NCBI RefSeq assembly: GCF_013409865.1
Contig: NZ_JACCBM010000001.1
Span: 1,798,001-1,862,000 of the forward strand
From: Herbiconiux flava
GTDB lineage: Bacteria; Actinomycetota; Actinomycetes; Actinomycetales; Microbacteriaceae
Direction: 5' to 3'
Length of the DNA: 64,000 bases
The position numbers were made by a program, and so were the translations under genes. Of this stretch, positions 21,684 to 29,365 are shown one piece after another (positions within the stretch are counted from its first letter, which is position 1; each line of letters begins with the position of its first letter). The notes under the pieces are model-generated. The model did not search any database. It was not told where the DNA came from and was given only the letters and a program-made list of their open reading frames with translations.

Positions 21684-22259
21684 ATGGCAGATGCATCGAC
21701 GTTGATTCGCGCCGCCCGCCGGAGTCGACGGCTCACCCAGGAGCAACTGGCTGATCGCGCTCAGGTCGACCAGGGGAGCGTGTCTCGCTCAGAACGGGGT
21801 CGGGACGCCGGGTTCAGCACGATCGATCGTCTACTGGCAGGTACCGGTCATCGGCTCTACTCGGCCCCGACTCGGCGCGACGACGCTTCGACAGCGGCTG
21901 CAGAGATTCGTCAGCGGCTTCGCGAGAGGGACAAGGATCGCGCTCTGCGCGCTCTGCTTCAGCTCAACGACAACCTTCTCGCGGAGCACGGCCTCGTTCG
22001 AGGGATTCTCGGCCTGGCCGAGCCCGAGTTGACCGGGGACTCGGCGTGGGATGCGGCGATAGCGGCCCTCGTCGCCTGGCATTTGGGGGCAGAGAGCATC
22101 CCGGTGCCGGCCTGGGTCGACCAGCCGGACCGCTTTCTCACCGCGCCGAGAACGCTCGACGTGGACCCTGCCGACCCGGTGCCGCCGCGCTCCGAGGTGC
22201 CCGATGCGTTCGCCAAGCGGGGCGTCCTCGTCTGGCGTGACACGTTCGCGAGCGTCTGA
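21684..22259 (+). CDS. XRE-family HTH protein, antitoxin-like
   Basis: A 191-residue protein. The ATG 21684 (MADASTLIRAARRSRR) is chosen because GGAGGTGG lies just upstream, inside the extra codons that a start at 21669 would add. The Cro/C1 HTH spans about 5-55 (LTQEQLADRAQVDQGSVSRSERG). The rest is helical (DDASTAAAEIRQRLRERDKDRALRALLQLNDN) with a C-terminal Pro/Asp-rich tail. It precedes a DUF6036 nucleotidyltransferase by 2 bases, as in AbiE-like and related toxin-antitoxin pairs. An operator-like repeat lies upstream. Confidence 0.82.
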   Translation: MADASTLIRAARRSRRLTQEQLADRAQVDQGSVSRSERGRDAGFSTIDRLLAGTGHRLYSAPTRRDDASTAAAEIRQRLRERDKDRALRALLQLNDNLLAEHGLVRGILGLAEPELTGDSAWDAAIAALVAWHLGAESIPVPAWVDQPDRFLTAPRTLDVDPADPVPPRSEVPDAFAKRGVLVWRDTFASV

Positions 22260-22261
22260 CG

Positions 22262-22843
22262 ATGCCGAGCGCACTGAACCGCGACGACATCATCGCAGGA
22301 CTGCGTGAGCTCATCGTCGAGCTTCGCGCCGCCGATCAGGTTGCGGGTATTCGGCTCGTCGGCGGTGCGGCGCTGGCTCTGCGCTATTTCGATCGCGGGA
22401 CGACGCAGGATCTCGACTCGCTCCATGTCCGCCCGGGCAGCGACGCAGAAGTGGCGGCTGCCGCAGTGCGGGTCGCTCGACGCCGCGATTGGGATCCCGC
22501 CTGGCTGAACCTCGAAGTCACCAGAGCCGATGCGCTCCCGACCCTCGGGCGCGAAGTCGAGTGGGAGACGATCCACGATCAGGGCGGCATCCTCATCCAG
22601 GTGGCCTCCCAGGAGGCTCTTCTCGCGATGAAGCTGCGGGCCAACCGGCCCGGCCGTGATACCCGCGATATTCGACTCCTCCTCGGCCTGTGTGGCATAG
22701 ACACCCTCGAGGCGTGCGAAGACTTCTATGAAGGGTTCTATCCCGGTGACGGTCTCGCGCCGCGCGCGGTGAACATCGTGACTGCCATCCTCGCGGAAGG
22801 GCCGCCCCAGGTCCCGGAATCGCCGCCGCCCATCGTGCTCTGA
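22262..22843 (+). CDS. DUF6036-type nucleotidyltransferase, toxin-like
   Basis: A 193-residue protein of the AbiEii/DUF6036 nucleotidyltransferase type. The motif LVGGAALALRYFDRGTTQDLD shows the GG loop (34-35) and the T-x-DLD metal site (Asp50, Asp52). The later block SQEALLAMKLRANRPGRDTRDIRLLLGL is the usual C-terminal helical part, with Lys and Arg-x-x-D. It starts 2 bases after the HTH gene. In AbiE systems such an enzyme is a toxin that modifies tRNA or a target protein. Toxicity here is inference. Confidence 0.82.
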   Translation: MPSALNRDDIIAGLRELIVELRAADQVAGIRLVGGAALALRYFDRGTTQDLDSLHVRPGSDAEVAAAAVRVARRRDWDPAWLNLEVTRADALPTLGREVEWETIHDQGGILIQVASQEALLAMKLRANRPGRDTRDIRLLLGLCGIDTLEACEDFYEGFYPGDGLAPRAVNIVTAILAEGPPQVPESPPPIVL

Positions 22844-22878
22844 TCGCGGGTCGACAAGGCCCGGCGACCTCGGTGGCG

Positions 22879-23190
22879 TCAGGCGCCGAGGTCGCCCGCG
22901 ATGCGGCGGAGTGCCGCCACGTGGCCGTCGAAGGCCCGGCGCCCCTCCGGGGTCAGCGCCACCGTGGTGGTGCGGCGCTGGTCGCCGCGGCTCGACGACG
23001 ACGCCTTGGTGACCCGCACGTAGCCGATGTCGGTGAGCGCGCGGAGCGTCTTCGAGAGGTTCGCCTCCGACAGGTCGAGCGTGGCGCGCAGCACGGCGAA
23101 CTCCGCCGCGTCGACCGGTCGCAGCAGCCCGCAGATGCGCAGCCGGGTGGGGGCGTGGATCTGCTCGTCGAACCCGTCGTCAGTGTCCAT
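22879..23190 (-). CDS. Winged-helix transcriptional regulator (HTH_34/MarR-like)
   Basis: A 103-residue DNA-binding protein. It reads IHAPTRLRICGLL, then LDLSEANLSKTLRALTDIGYVRV (recognition helix) and RRTTTVALTPEGRRAFDGHVAALR (wing and end). This matches the small regulators that usually pair with a membrane protein of the same operon. The ATG lies within the 3' end of the upstream membrane gene (11-base overlap), so the two are coupled. Confidence 0.9.
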   Translation of the reverse strand: MDTDDGFDEQIHAPTRLRICGLLRPVDAAEFAVLRATLDLSEANLSKTLRALTDIGYVRVTKASSSSRGDQRRTTTVALTPEGRRAFDGHVAALRRIAGDLGA

Positions 23191-23659
23191 CGCGCAGCTC
23201 GCGGTCGTAGACCCGGTCGTACAGCCGGCCGCCGCCCCACATCGCCACGAAGGCCGCCGCCGCGCTGGCCACCACCCACTCCGGATGCCCGGTGGCGGTC
23301 AGGGCGAACGAGACGCCGAGCAGCAGCACGATCACGATGCCGAGCACGATCGAGACCACGAGACTCTTCGGGCCGGCCATCCGTGTGATCGTCATGCCCG
23401 TGATGCGCTGGTAGGCCAGCGAGAGGAAGGTGATGCCGAGGCAGCCGAACGCCACCAGCACGAACTGAGCGGGCGCACCGGGCCCTGGCGAGCCGATGAT
23501 GAGGGCGGTGCAGAGCGCCAGCAGGGGGTAGTACCAGGCGGGTGTGCGGATGCGGTCGGCCAGAGCCTGCCGGTCGGCGTGCAGGGCCGACAGGGCTTCA
23601 CGGGCCGCGGGCCCGTCGGTGCGGCCGGCCCCGTTGCTGGTCTCGAAGTCGCTTTCCAT
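23180..23659 (-). CDS. Membrane protein paired with winged-helix regulator
   Basis: A 159-residue protein, start ATG 23659. A soluble N-terminus (about 45 residues, with ALHADRQALADRIRTP) is followed by four hydrophobic segments: WYYPLLALCTALIIG, FVLVAFGCLGITFLSLAY, LVVSIVLGIVIVLLLGVSF and WVVASAAAAFVAMWGG. The tail is charged (LYDRVYDRELRDGH). No ribosome binding site is clear, but a perfect palindrome (23662-23677) sits 2 bases before the ATG, so a leaderless transcript under the control of the downstream regulator is plausible. I do not recognise a function. Confidence 0.82.
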   Translation of the reverse strand: MESDFETSNGAGRTDGPAAREALSALHADRQALADRIRTPAWYYPLLALCTALIIGSPGPGAPAQFVLVAFGCLGITFLSLAYQRITGMTITRMAGPKSLVVSIVLGIVIVLLLGVSFALTATGHPEWVVASAAAAFVAMWGGGRLYDRVYDRELRDGH

Positions 23660-23661
23660 GT

Positions 23662-23677
23662 AGTGAAGTGTTTCACT
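23662..23677. promoter_or_regulatory. Palindrome AGTGAA-GTGT-TTCACT, putative autoregulator site
   Basis: Perfect 6-base arms with a 4-base centre, immediately upstream of the membrane gene start at 23659. It is likely the binding site of the winged-helix protein encoded second in the operon. Confidence 0.6.
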
Positions 23678-23861
23678 TGCCGATCGGTTAAGCAACTGGT
23701 CGACTGCCCGCGAGGCGGGTTCGGCGGGCGGCCGCCGGGCACGCCGGTTCGACGGTGAGTCGGGTCGACGGGGCATCCGGATGCTGGCATGCTCGGATTC
23801 GACCCGGAGGACTTCGGGCGGGGGCGAGGGCGAATGGAGCCGCTCGCGATTGGGGGATCAC

Positions 23862-24122
23862 ATGAACGGACTGGGCTGGAAGGCGACCGCGGCGGTGGCC
23901 GTCGTGTTCTTCGTCGTCGCGGGGGCGAGCGTGCCCGTGCTCTTCGGCGGTGGGGACGTGGCGCTCTGGCGGTGGCTGTTCCCGGTGGCGTGGCTGGCGC
24001 TCGGGATCGCTCAGCTGGTTCGGGCGCGCAAGAAGTACGTGGCGGAGAAGCAGGTGGCCGACGGGGCGGCGGACTCCTCGATCGGGGCGACCGATTCCGG
24101 GAGCGTCGACCATGAGCGATGA
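23862..24122 (+). CDS. Small membrane protein, function unknown
   Basis: An 86-residue protein with two hydrophobic stretches (ATAAVAVVFFVVAGASVPVLF and LWRWLFPVAWLALGIAQLV) and a cytoplasmic-type charged end (RARKKYVAEKQ) followed by a Ser/Asp-rich tail. Its 3' end overlaps the YbaK-family start by 11 bases, which supports real coding and coupling. No family is recognised. Confidence 0.7.
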   Translation: MNGLGWKATAAVAVVFFVVAGASVPVLFGGGDVALWRWLFPVAWLALGIAQLVRARKKYVAEKQVADGAADSSIGATDSGSVDHER

Positions 24123-24600
24123 GCAGCAGTTGCCCGAGCGCAGCCGGATCGTGCAGCAGCACCTGACCGACGCCGGGATCACGGCTCGCGTGCGCGAGCT
24201 GCCCGATTCCACCCGCACCGCCGCCGAGGCGGCTGCCGCGCTCGGCTGCGAGGTCGGTGCGATCGCCAGCAGCCTCCTGTTCCTGGCCGACGACGAGCCG
24301 GTGCTCGTGATGACCAGCGGCCGTCATCGGGTCGACACCGATATCCTCGCGGGGCAGCTCGGTGCGCAGACGGTCGTCATGGCGTCGGCGAAGCAGGTGC
24401 GGGCCGTGACGGGGCAGGCCATCGGCGGGGTCGCGCCGGTCGGGCATCCGTCACCGGTGCGCACCGTGATCGACGCGGCGCTGGCCGGCTACGAGACGAT
24501 CTGGGCGGCAGCCGGCACACCGCACACCGTGATGCCGCTGACGTTCGAGCAGCTCACCGCGCTCACCGGCGGCCCGCGGATTCGGGTCGCGGCCGACTGA
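24112..24600 (+). CDS. YbaK/EbsC-family aminoacyl-tRNA deacylase
   Basis: A 162-residue single-domain editing protein. Relatives (YbaK, ProX) hydrolyse mischarged aminoacyl-tRNAs such as Cys-tRNA(Pro). Visible blocks are TAAEAAAALGCEVGAIASSLLFLADDEPVLVMTSG, VVMASAKQVRAVTGQAIGGVAPVGH and TIWAAAGTPHTVMPLTFEQL; the Lys of the SAKQV block is the usual tRNA-contacting residue. Specificity cannot be read from sequence. It overlaps the preceding small membrane gene. Confidence 0.92.
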   Translation: MSDEQQLPERSRIVQQHLTDAGITARVRELPDSTRTAAEAAAALGCEVGAIASSLLFLADDEPVLVMTSGRHRVDTDILAGQLGAQTVVMASAKQVRAVTGQAIGGVAPVGHPSPVRTVIDAALAGYETIWAAAGTPHTVMPLTFEQLTALTGGPRIRVAAD

Positions 24601-24767
24601 GCTGACCGGCGACTCACCGACCGGGCCGGCGGACTGAGTTCACCGGTCATTCACTCGCCGAGGGCCGGTGCGCCGCTGGGAGCGCGGATAATCCGTGTCA
24701 TGGTCGAGTCCGTCAGTGCGTGCGCAGTCGGTGGCCTGCGCTTCGGCCGCGCCCGTCGGCGGGTGCG

Positions 24768-25730
24768 GTGAACGGCGAGGTGCGGCAGCGGGGGCCGCGC
24801 ACCCGCCTCCGGCTCTCCGTCGCCGTGCTCGCGGTGGTGGCGGCGGTCGGGCTCGTCGTCGGCGCACTCGTCGTCTTCACCTGGATGGTCGACGAGACCC
24901 ATTTCGACCGGCCGGACGCCGGCTTCGATCGCCTCGAGTCGCAGCTCGACGGGCTACCCGGGGTGAGTGTCGACGCGAGCGAGCGCTGGGTCGAAGCGCC
25001 CACGTTCTCGGGGCCGACGTCGTGGATCTCGCTCGCCGTCGACCAGACGAACCTGCCACGCCTGCTCGAGGCGGCGTGCGGGATGGAGTACCGCGATCCC
25101 GTGACGTGGTCCCTCCGGGTGCGGACGGACGCCGGTGACGTCGTGTCGGTGCACACGGACGCGGTGCACACGGACGCGGTGCATACGGATGCGGTGCACA
25201 CGGACGCGGTGCATACGGACGCGGTGGCGCCCGAACGCGCGGGCGACGATCCGCGCTGCATCGACGCGGGTTTCGACATCGTCGCCGTGGTCGGCCAGGT
25301 CGACCGTCTGCGGCTCGGAATCGACCTGCAGCCGACGATCTGGGAGAGCGGCCGCTTCGCGCTCGTCGCGATCGACGCAGCGTCCGACGATCTCCTGACC
25401 ATGCTGCCGCTGGTCGCTCACGCCGATGAGCTCCGGGACTCCGCGGGACTCGACCCCGACAGGCTTATCGAGATAAACGCGCCATCGCTCGGGATCGTCA
25501 TCGAGCCGGGCGAGCAGGACCGTCACCTCGCGCTGCTCTCCGAGCTGGCCGGCGAGCACGGCGCCCGGAGCGTCTGGGCCGACGACGGCACCACGCAGAT
25601 CGACGGCATCGCGAAGGTGCAGGTCGTGGCGCCGCCGGGGGAGCACTCGGCGATCGAGGAGGCGATTCGGGCATCCGGTCTGTCCTTCGCGGGCTACCCC
25701 GTGCGCTTCCTGCCCTCCGGATCGGACTGA
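24768..25730 (+). CDS. Membrane-anchored hypothetical protein with five VHTDA repeats
   Basis: About 320 residues. GTG 24768 is the preferred start; a GTG at 24720 would add 16 codons and neither has a strong ribosome binding site. One TM segment (LSVAVLAVVAAVGLVVGALVVF) lies near the N-terminus after an Arg-rich stretch, so the rest is probably outside the membrane. An alpha/beta-type domain with many acidic residues follows. Residues about 128-152 are five perfect VHTDA units from 15-base tandem repeats. The remainder has conserved-looking blocks (DRLRLGIDLQPTIWESGRF, EHGARSVWADDG). No family is recognised. Confidence 0.75.
   Translation: MNGEVRQRGPRTRLRLSVAVLAVVAAVGLVVGALVVFTWMVDETHFDRPDAGFDRLESQLDGLPGVSVDASERWVEAPTFSGPTSWISLAVDQTNLPRLLEAACGMEYRDPVTWSLRVRTDAGDVVSVHTDAVHTDAVHTDAVHTDAVHTDAVAPERAGDDPRCIDAGFDIVAVVGQVDRLRLGIDLQPTIWESGRFALVAIDAASDDLLTMLPLVAHADELRDSAGLDPDRLIEINAPSLGIVIEPGEQDRHLALLSELAGEHGARSVWADDGTTQIDGIAKVQVVAPPGEHSAIEEAIRASGLSFAGYPVRFLPSGSD
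25149..25223 (+). repeat. Five in-frame 15-base tandem repeats (VHTDA)
   Basis: The unit GTGCACACGGACGCG is repeated five times without a gap; copies 3 and 5 have CAT for CAC and copy 3 has GAT for GAC, all silent. The repeats encode VHTDA five times. Silent differences mean the array is not a brand-new duplication and has been kept in frame. The copy number may vary between strains. Confidence 0.95.
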
Positions 25731-25770
25731 GGTCGCCGGGACCTCCATGGGGCGGGCGGGCGGGCGGGCG

Positions 25771-26709
25771 TCAGTTCGCGGCGGCGCGGCTGAGCGAGGC
25801 GGTGAGCCGCTCGGCGGCGGCGTCGGCGAGGAGTCTGCCGAGGGTGCGGATGCCGGGGTCGTTCGCATTCGGCTGCCGCGTCGCGAGGAAGAGGGTTCGC
25901 TCGACGGGCACGGTCAGATCGTGCAGCACGACACCGTCGGGCAGCCGGTCGACCGTCAGAGACGGAACCAGGGCGACACCGACGCCGGCCGCGACGAGCT
26001 CGAGCTGCACACCGAAGTCCATCGTCTCCGCGACGATGCGGGGGCGGAACCCGGCCAGGCCGCAGGCCCGTTCGACCATGCTGTAGCAGGTCACATCGGC
26101 GGTGGGCACGATCCACGGTGCCCCGTTGTAGTCGCCGAGCCGAGCCGCGCCGCCCTGCAGCGGGCGCCGGTCACCGGTGCCCACGGCGAGCCGCACCGGC
26201 TCGCTGCCGAGCGCGTTCGCGACGGCACCTCTCGGCAGCTCGCGCGCGACGTTGGAGTACGAGTGGATGACCGCGAGATCGACCGCACCCGCGGTGAGTG
26301 CGGCGAGTGCAGCCTCCGGCTCGAGCGTGCTCAAGGTGAGGTCGAGTCCTGAGCCCGGGTCGGTCAGGAGGCTGCGGCAGACGTCGGCCACGAAAGTGCG
26401 GGCCGCCGAGGGGAACGCCGTGAGCGTGTAATGGCCCACCGAGCCGGAGCGCAGCGCCTCCAGCTCCAGCTCGGCCATCGAGAGCTGGTCGAGGATGCCG
26501 TGGCCGTGCTGCGCCAGCACGGCGCCGGCCGCGGTGAGGACGACCCGTCGGCCCTGCCGCTGGGTCAGCGCCAGGCCGAGCTCCCGCTCCAGGGCGGCCA
26601 GCTGCATCGAGACGCCGGGAGCCGTGAGGTGCAACTCGTCGGCGACCGCGGCGATGGTTCCGAGGCGCTGCAGGGCGGCGAGCATCCGGAGCTTTCTGAC
26701 GTCGATCAC
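25771..26709 (-). CDS. LysR-family transcriptional regulator
   Basis: A 312-residue LTTR, GTG start at 26709. The N-terminal HTH (LRMLAALQRLGTIAAVADELHLTAPGVSMQLAALERELG) is followed by the linker helix and a periplasmic-binding-protein-like effector domain (LDLTLSTLEPEAALAALTAGAVDLAVIH; VAAGVGVALVPSL). It is divergent from an EamA transporter gene. LTTRs usually activate the divergent gene and repress themselves, so this exporter is the probable target. Confidence 0.94.
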   Translation of the reverse strand: MIDVRKLRMLAALQRLGTIAAVADELHLTAPGVSMQLAALERELGLALTQRQGRRVVLTAAGAVLAQHGHGILDQLSMAELELEALRSGSVGHYTLTAFPSAARTFVADVCRSLLTDPGSGLDLTLSTLEPEAALAALTAGAVDLAVIHSYSNVARELPRGAVANALGSEPVRLAVGTGDRRPLQGGAARLGDYNGAPWIVPTADVTCYSMVERACGLAGFRPRIVAETMDFGVQLELVAAGVGVALVPSLTVDRLPDGVVLHDLTVPVERTLFLATRQPNANDPGIRTLGRLLADAAAERLTASLSRAAAN

Positions 26710-26733
26710 GCCTTCAGGCTATGCCAACCAGGG

Positions 26734-26760
26734 CTTAGCTCGCGAGTAACGAATGCTAAG
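26734..26760. promoter_or_regulatory. Putative LysR binding box
   Basis: CTTAGC and GCTAAG arms (6 of 6 complementary) are separated by 15 bases, in the 86-base gap between lysR and the EamA gene. The dyad with a long A/T-containing centre is typical of an LTTR recognition site. Confidence 0.5.
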
Positions 26761-26795
26761 TGGTGCTGATGCTTCACTGCTGCGAGCATCGGAGC

Positions 26796-27713
26796 ATGAA
26801 GAGACATGGGGCGGTGTTCGCGGGGCTCGCCGTCGTGGTGCTCTGGGCGTCGGCGTTCCCGGCGATCCGGGTCGCTGCGCCGATGATGGGCGTGGTCGGG
26901 CTGTCGTTCGCGCGACTCGCGGTGGCCACCGTCGCGCTGGTCGTGTTCGCGGTGATCGCCCGGGCTCGGCTGCCGCGGATGCGCGATCTGGGCTGGATCG
27001 CGGCGTGCGGCTTCTTCGGCATGACCGCCTATCAGCTGCTGCTCAACTGGGGTGAGCTGGACGTGCCGGCGGGCACGGCGAGCATCATCGTCGCTGCGGC
27101 GCCGCTCGTGTCGGTGGCGGTCGCCCGGATGCTCTTCCACGAGCGCGTGTCGGTGGTCACGATCGTCGGCAGTGCGATCGCGCTCGGCGGGGTGGCCTTC
27201 GTCTGCCTCGCCCGGGCGGGGGTCTCGCTGTCGGCGGCAGTGTGGATCGTGGTCGCCGCGATGGTGGTGCAGGGCGTCTACCATCCGCTGCAGCGGCCGC
27301 TGTTGACGAGGTACAGCAGTCTCGAGGTGGCCTGCTACGCGATGGTCGCCGGCACGGTGATGACGCTGCCGCTCGTGCCGTTCGATCTCGACGGCCTGCT
27401 CGGTGCGGGGCCGGTGCCGTGGCTCGCGGCGATCTACCTCGGTCTGCTGCCCTCGGCCGCGGGGTTCGTGCTGTGGGCGTACGCGGTGGCGCGGATGCCC
27501 GTGGCCGCGTCGACCTCGCTGCTGTACCTGGTGCCGCCGGTGGCGGTGCTGATCGCGTGGGTGTGGCTCGGAGAGCTGCCGATCGTGGCGGAACTGGTGG
27601 GCGGGGTCGTGGTGATCGTCGGTGTCGTCGTCGTGTCGCAGGGGCCGCGGATGCTCGCGCACCGGGCCGCGCGGCGGGTGGTCAGGGCTTCTCGTTCTCC
27701 AGCGCTGCGGTGA
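26796..27713 (+). CDS. EamA/DMT-family exporter
   Basis: A 305-residue, ten-TM drug/metabolite transporter with two EamA halves: the first runs from FAGLAVVVLWASAFPAIRVAA to about 140, the second from VWIVVAAMVVQGVYHPLQRP to SLLYLVPPVAVLIAWVWLGE. ATG 26796 (MKRHGAVFAG) is preferred because it begins right before TM1; in-frame starts at 26760 and 26769 would add a Cys/His-rich extension. Divergent from LysR with a dyad between. Relatives export amino acids or drugs. Its 3' end overlaps the next gene by 32 bases on the other strand. Confidence 0.9.
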   Translation: MKRHGAVFAGLAVVVLWASAFPAIRVAAPMMGVVGLSFARLAVATVALVVFAVIARARLPRMRDLGWIAACGFFGMTAYQLLLNWGELDVPAGTASIIVAAAPLVSVAVARMLFHERVSVVTIVGSAIALGGVAFVCLARAGVSLSAAVWIVVAAMVVQGVYHPLQRPLLTRYSSLEVACYAMVAGTVMTLPLVPFDLDGLLGAGPVPWLAAIYLGLLPSAAGFVLWAYAVARMPVAASTSLLYLVPPVAVLIAWVWLGELPIVAELVGGVVVIVGVVVVSQGPRMLAHRAARRVVRASRSPALR

Positions 27714-28197
27714 GCTGGGTCTTGTTCATGCGGGAGTAGCGGGCGATTTTCTTCGCCCTGGCTCGCTCGCGGAGCTGGATCAGGGTCGGCGCCGCGGGGC
27801 TCGGCTTCGGCAGGGGCGGAGTCAGGGGAGAGGGCTGCTGCGCCGTCTTCTCTTCCGGCTGCTGCGCCGTCCTCGCTTCCGGCTGCTGCGCCGTCCTCGC
27901 TTCCTCCACCTGCGCCGCCTTCGACTGCGCTGCCTTCACCTGCGCTGCCTTCGACTGCGCTGACTCGGCGGCCAGGCGTCGCACCGCCTTGGCCTGCTTG
28001 GCCGCGAGCTTCTCGGTGTCCTTCGCGAGCGCGCGTGCCTGCTTGCGGAGCTTCTTGCTCGAGTCGCGCACGGCCTTGTGCGCGGCCTGCACCGACTTCT
28101 CCGCGCGGCGAAGTGCCTTCTTGGCCTTCTTCTCGCCGGCCTTCTCGCCCGACGGCTTCGTGTTCGAGTTCTTCTTCTCGGTCTTCGACTGCGCCAT
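27682..28197 (-). CDS. Lys/Ala-rich repeat protein with Rho-N-like C-terminus
   Basis: A 171-residue basic protein. The first 80 residues are Lys/Ala-rich and helical (KKAKKALRRAEKSVQAAHKAVRDSSKKLRKQARAL). Two repeat blocks follow: AAQSKAAQV-type six-residue units, then three copies of an eight-residue unit EARTAQQP (the first EEKTAQQP), from 24-base DNA repeats. A Pro-rich hinge leads to TLIQLRERARAKKIARYSRMNKTQLTAALEN, which resembles the Rho N-terminal/SAP-like nucleic-acid-binding motif. Together this suggests a small histone-H1-like DNA or RNA binding protein. The role is inferred from composition. Confidence 0.8.
   Translation of the reverse strand: MAQSKTEKKNSNTKPSGEKAGEKKAKKALRRAEKSVQAAHKAVRDSSKKLRKQARALAKDTEKLAAKQAKAVRRLAAESAQSKAAQVKAAQSKAAQVEEARTAQQPEARTAQQPEEKTAQQPSPLTPPLPKPSPAAPTLIQLRERARAKKIARYSRMNKTQLTAALENEKP
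27833..27904 (-). repeat. Three 24-base tandem repeats
   Basis: Three adjacent 24-base units starting GGCTGCTGCGCCGTC, differing at three positions in the first copy. They encode TAQQPEAR-type units in the Lys/Ala-rich protein. Next to them (27905-27960) are shorter 18-base repeats of the CTGCGCTGCCTTC kind. Confidence 0.9.
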
Positions 28198-28384
28198 TCT
28201 GCGCACCTCCTGGAAGTGTCCACGGATGTTCGTGTGGCTCACCGTACTGAACGCCTGGAGCATCGAGGGTGAACGCGCGGGGGCCCGGGTCGGCTCGGAG
28301 GGAACGTCCAGACGCGGGGTCGTGGGGTGTGCATCCGCTCGGATCGGCGGCGGAGGGAGCGTCGGACCGGCTCGTCGGGTGCGG

Positions 28385-28558
28385 TCAGGACAGGCGGCGG
28401 GCTGCGGCGAGGAGCCCGATCCCCAGGACGAAGACGCCGAGCGCGACGATCAGCAGGAGGAACGCGACCTCGTAGCCGGTCAGGAAGATCGCGAGGCCCA
28501 CCGCGAACGCGACGATCGCGAGCACGACGCACGCGATGCCCGCCACGCGGAACGCCAT
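28385..28558 (-). CDS. Small two-TM membrane protein
   Basis: A 57-residue protein that is almost entirely two hydrophobic helices (AGIACVVLAIVAFAVGLAIFL and VAFLLLIVALGVFVLGIGLLAA) with a basic tail AARRLS. The ATG start gives MAFRVAG. It fits the pattern of a small actinobacterial membrane protein, but there is no second line of support except compact coding style. Function unknown. Confidence 0.6.
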   Translation of the reverse strand: MAFRVAGIACVVLAIVAFAVGLAIFLTGYEVAFLLLIVALGVFVLGIGLLAAARRLS

Positions 28559-28866
28559 GACGGCGGGGTGGGTGCGGGGGTGCGTCGGGCGCGCTCGGGA
28601 GGGCGGTGTCACGGGTGGCCGATCCTGGCGCTCGAGACCGCGGGCGACACGAGGGGGCCGCTGATGCGCCAGGCCGTGCTCTCGCGGGGACTCACACCTC
28701 GAGTGTGAACGCGGCCGGTCGAGGGGGCAACCGGGTCGGCGCCGACTTCGCCGACTGTTCACCCGCGACGTCGGGTGCCCGAGCGCCGTGACGGTCATGG
28801 CGGGTGCGAGCATCCATCCCCTGGGGAGCGTCGATGTGCCGATGGCAGCTGCCACCCCGCGGATGC
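28559..28866. other. Gene-free stretch of 308 bases
   Basis: Lies upstream of the small membrane protein and downstream of the F420-type oxidase gene, both on the minus strand. No ORF here has a plausible start and composition. The only structure seen is the dyad at 28692-28708. It may hold the promoter of the small membrane gene. Confidence 0.6.
28692..28708. promoter_or_regulatory. Dyad TCACAC-CTCGA-GTGTGA
   Basis: Perfect 6-base arms with a 5-base centre, 134 bases upstream of the small membrane protein start, in the one long gene-free gap. The arms resemble GntR/CRP-type half sites (TCACA). The regulator is unknown. Confidence 0.4.
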
Positions 28867-29346
28867 TCAGCGGGCGTCGAGGCGGGCCGCCACGTCGGGC
28901 GGGAAGCCGCCCGTGGCGATGGGGCTCCAGCGGGTCGGGGTGATGCGGAGGAGCGACTTGTCCTGCAGCGCCATCGCCGAGCGGTACTCGGCCCAGTCGG
29001 GGTGCTCGCCCGCGATGCAGCGGTAGTAGTCGACGAGGCCGTCGGCCGCCTCGGGCATGTGCAGCACCTCGGCGTCGCCGTCGACCTGGATCCAGGCGTC
29101 GTTCCAGTCGTCCGAGAGCACGAGCACCGAGGCCGCCGGCCGGCGGGACGCGTTGCGGGTCTTCGCGCGTCCGGGGTAGGTGGAGACGACGATGCGGCCC
29201 TCGGCGTCGACGCCGCCCGACACCGGGGACATCTGAGGGCGGCCGTCGGCCCTCGTGGTCGCGACGAGCATCCGGTGCCTGGGCCTGACGAAGGCGAGCA
29301 TGCCGTCGCGATCGACCTCGGTGGTGGTGGAGATGGTTCTGGCCAT
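28867..29346 (-). CDS. PPOX-class F420-dependent oxidoreductase-like protein
   Basis: A 159-residue split-barrel flavin/F420-binding protein. Visible blocks are MLAFVRPRHRMLVATTRADGRPQMSPVSGGVD (substrate/cofactor barrel start), IVVSTYPGRAKTRNASRRPAASVLVL (cofactor-phosphate contacts) and WIQVDGDAEVLHMPEA. This is the Rv1155-like PPOX group, which uses F420 or FMN. Together with the two F420-reductase-type proteins in the window, it is consistent with an F420-using organism. Confidence 0.9.
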   Translation of the reverse strand: MARTISTTTEVDRDGMLAFVRPRHRMLVATTRADGRPQMSPVSGGVDAEGRIVVSTYPGRAKTRNASRRPAASVLVLSDDWNDAWIQVDGDAEVLHMPEAADGLVDYYRCIAGEHPDWAEYRSAMALQDKSLLRITPTRWSPIATGGFPPDVAARLDAR

Positions 29347-29365
29347 GGCTCAAGGGTAGGGGTGC

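Noticed and set aside
25149..25223. Short direct repeats as a possible CRISPR array
   Set aside because: Units are 15 bases and contiguous without spacers, in frame in a coding sequence; this is a protein repeat.
28606..28791. Small plus-strand open frame in the gene-free gap
   Set aside because: Composition is not protein-like, there is no ribosome binding site and no domain.
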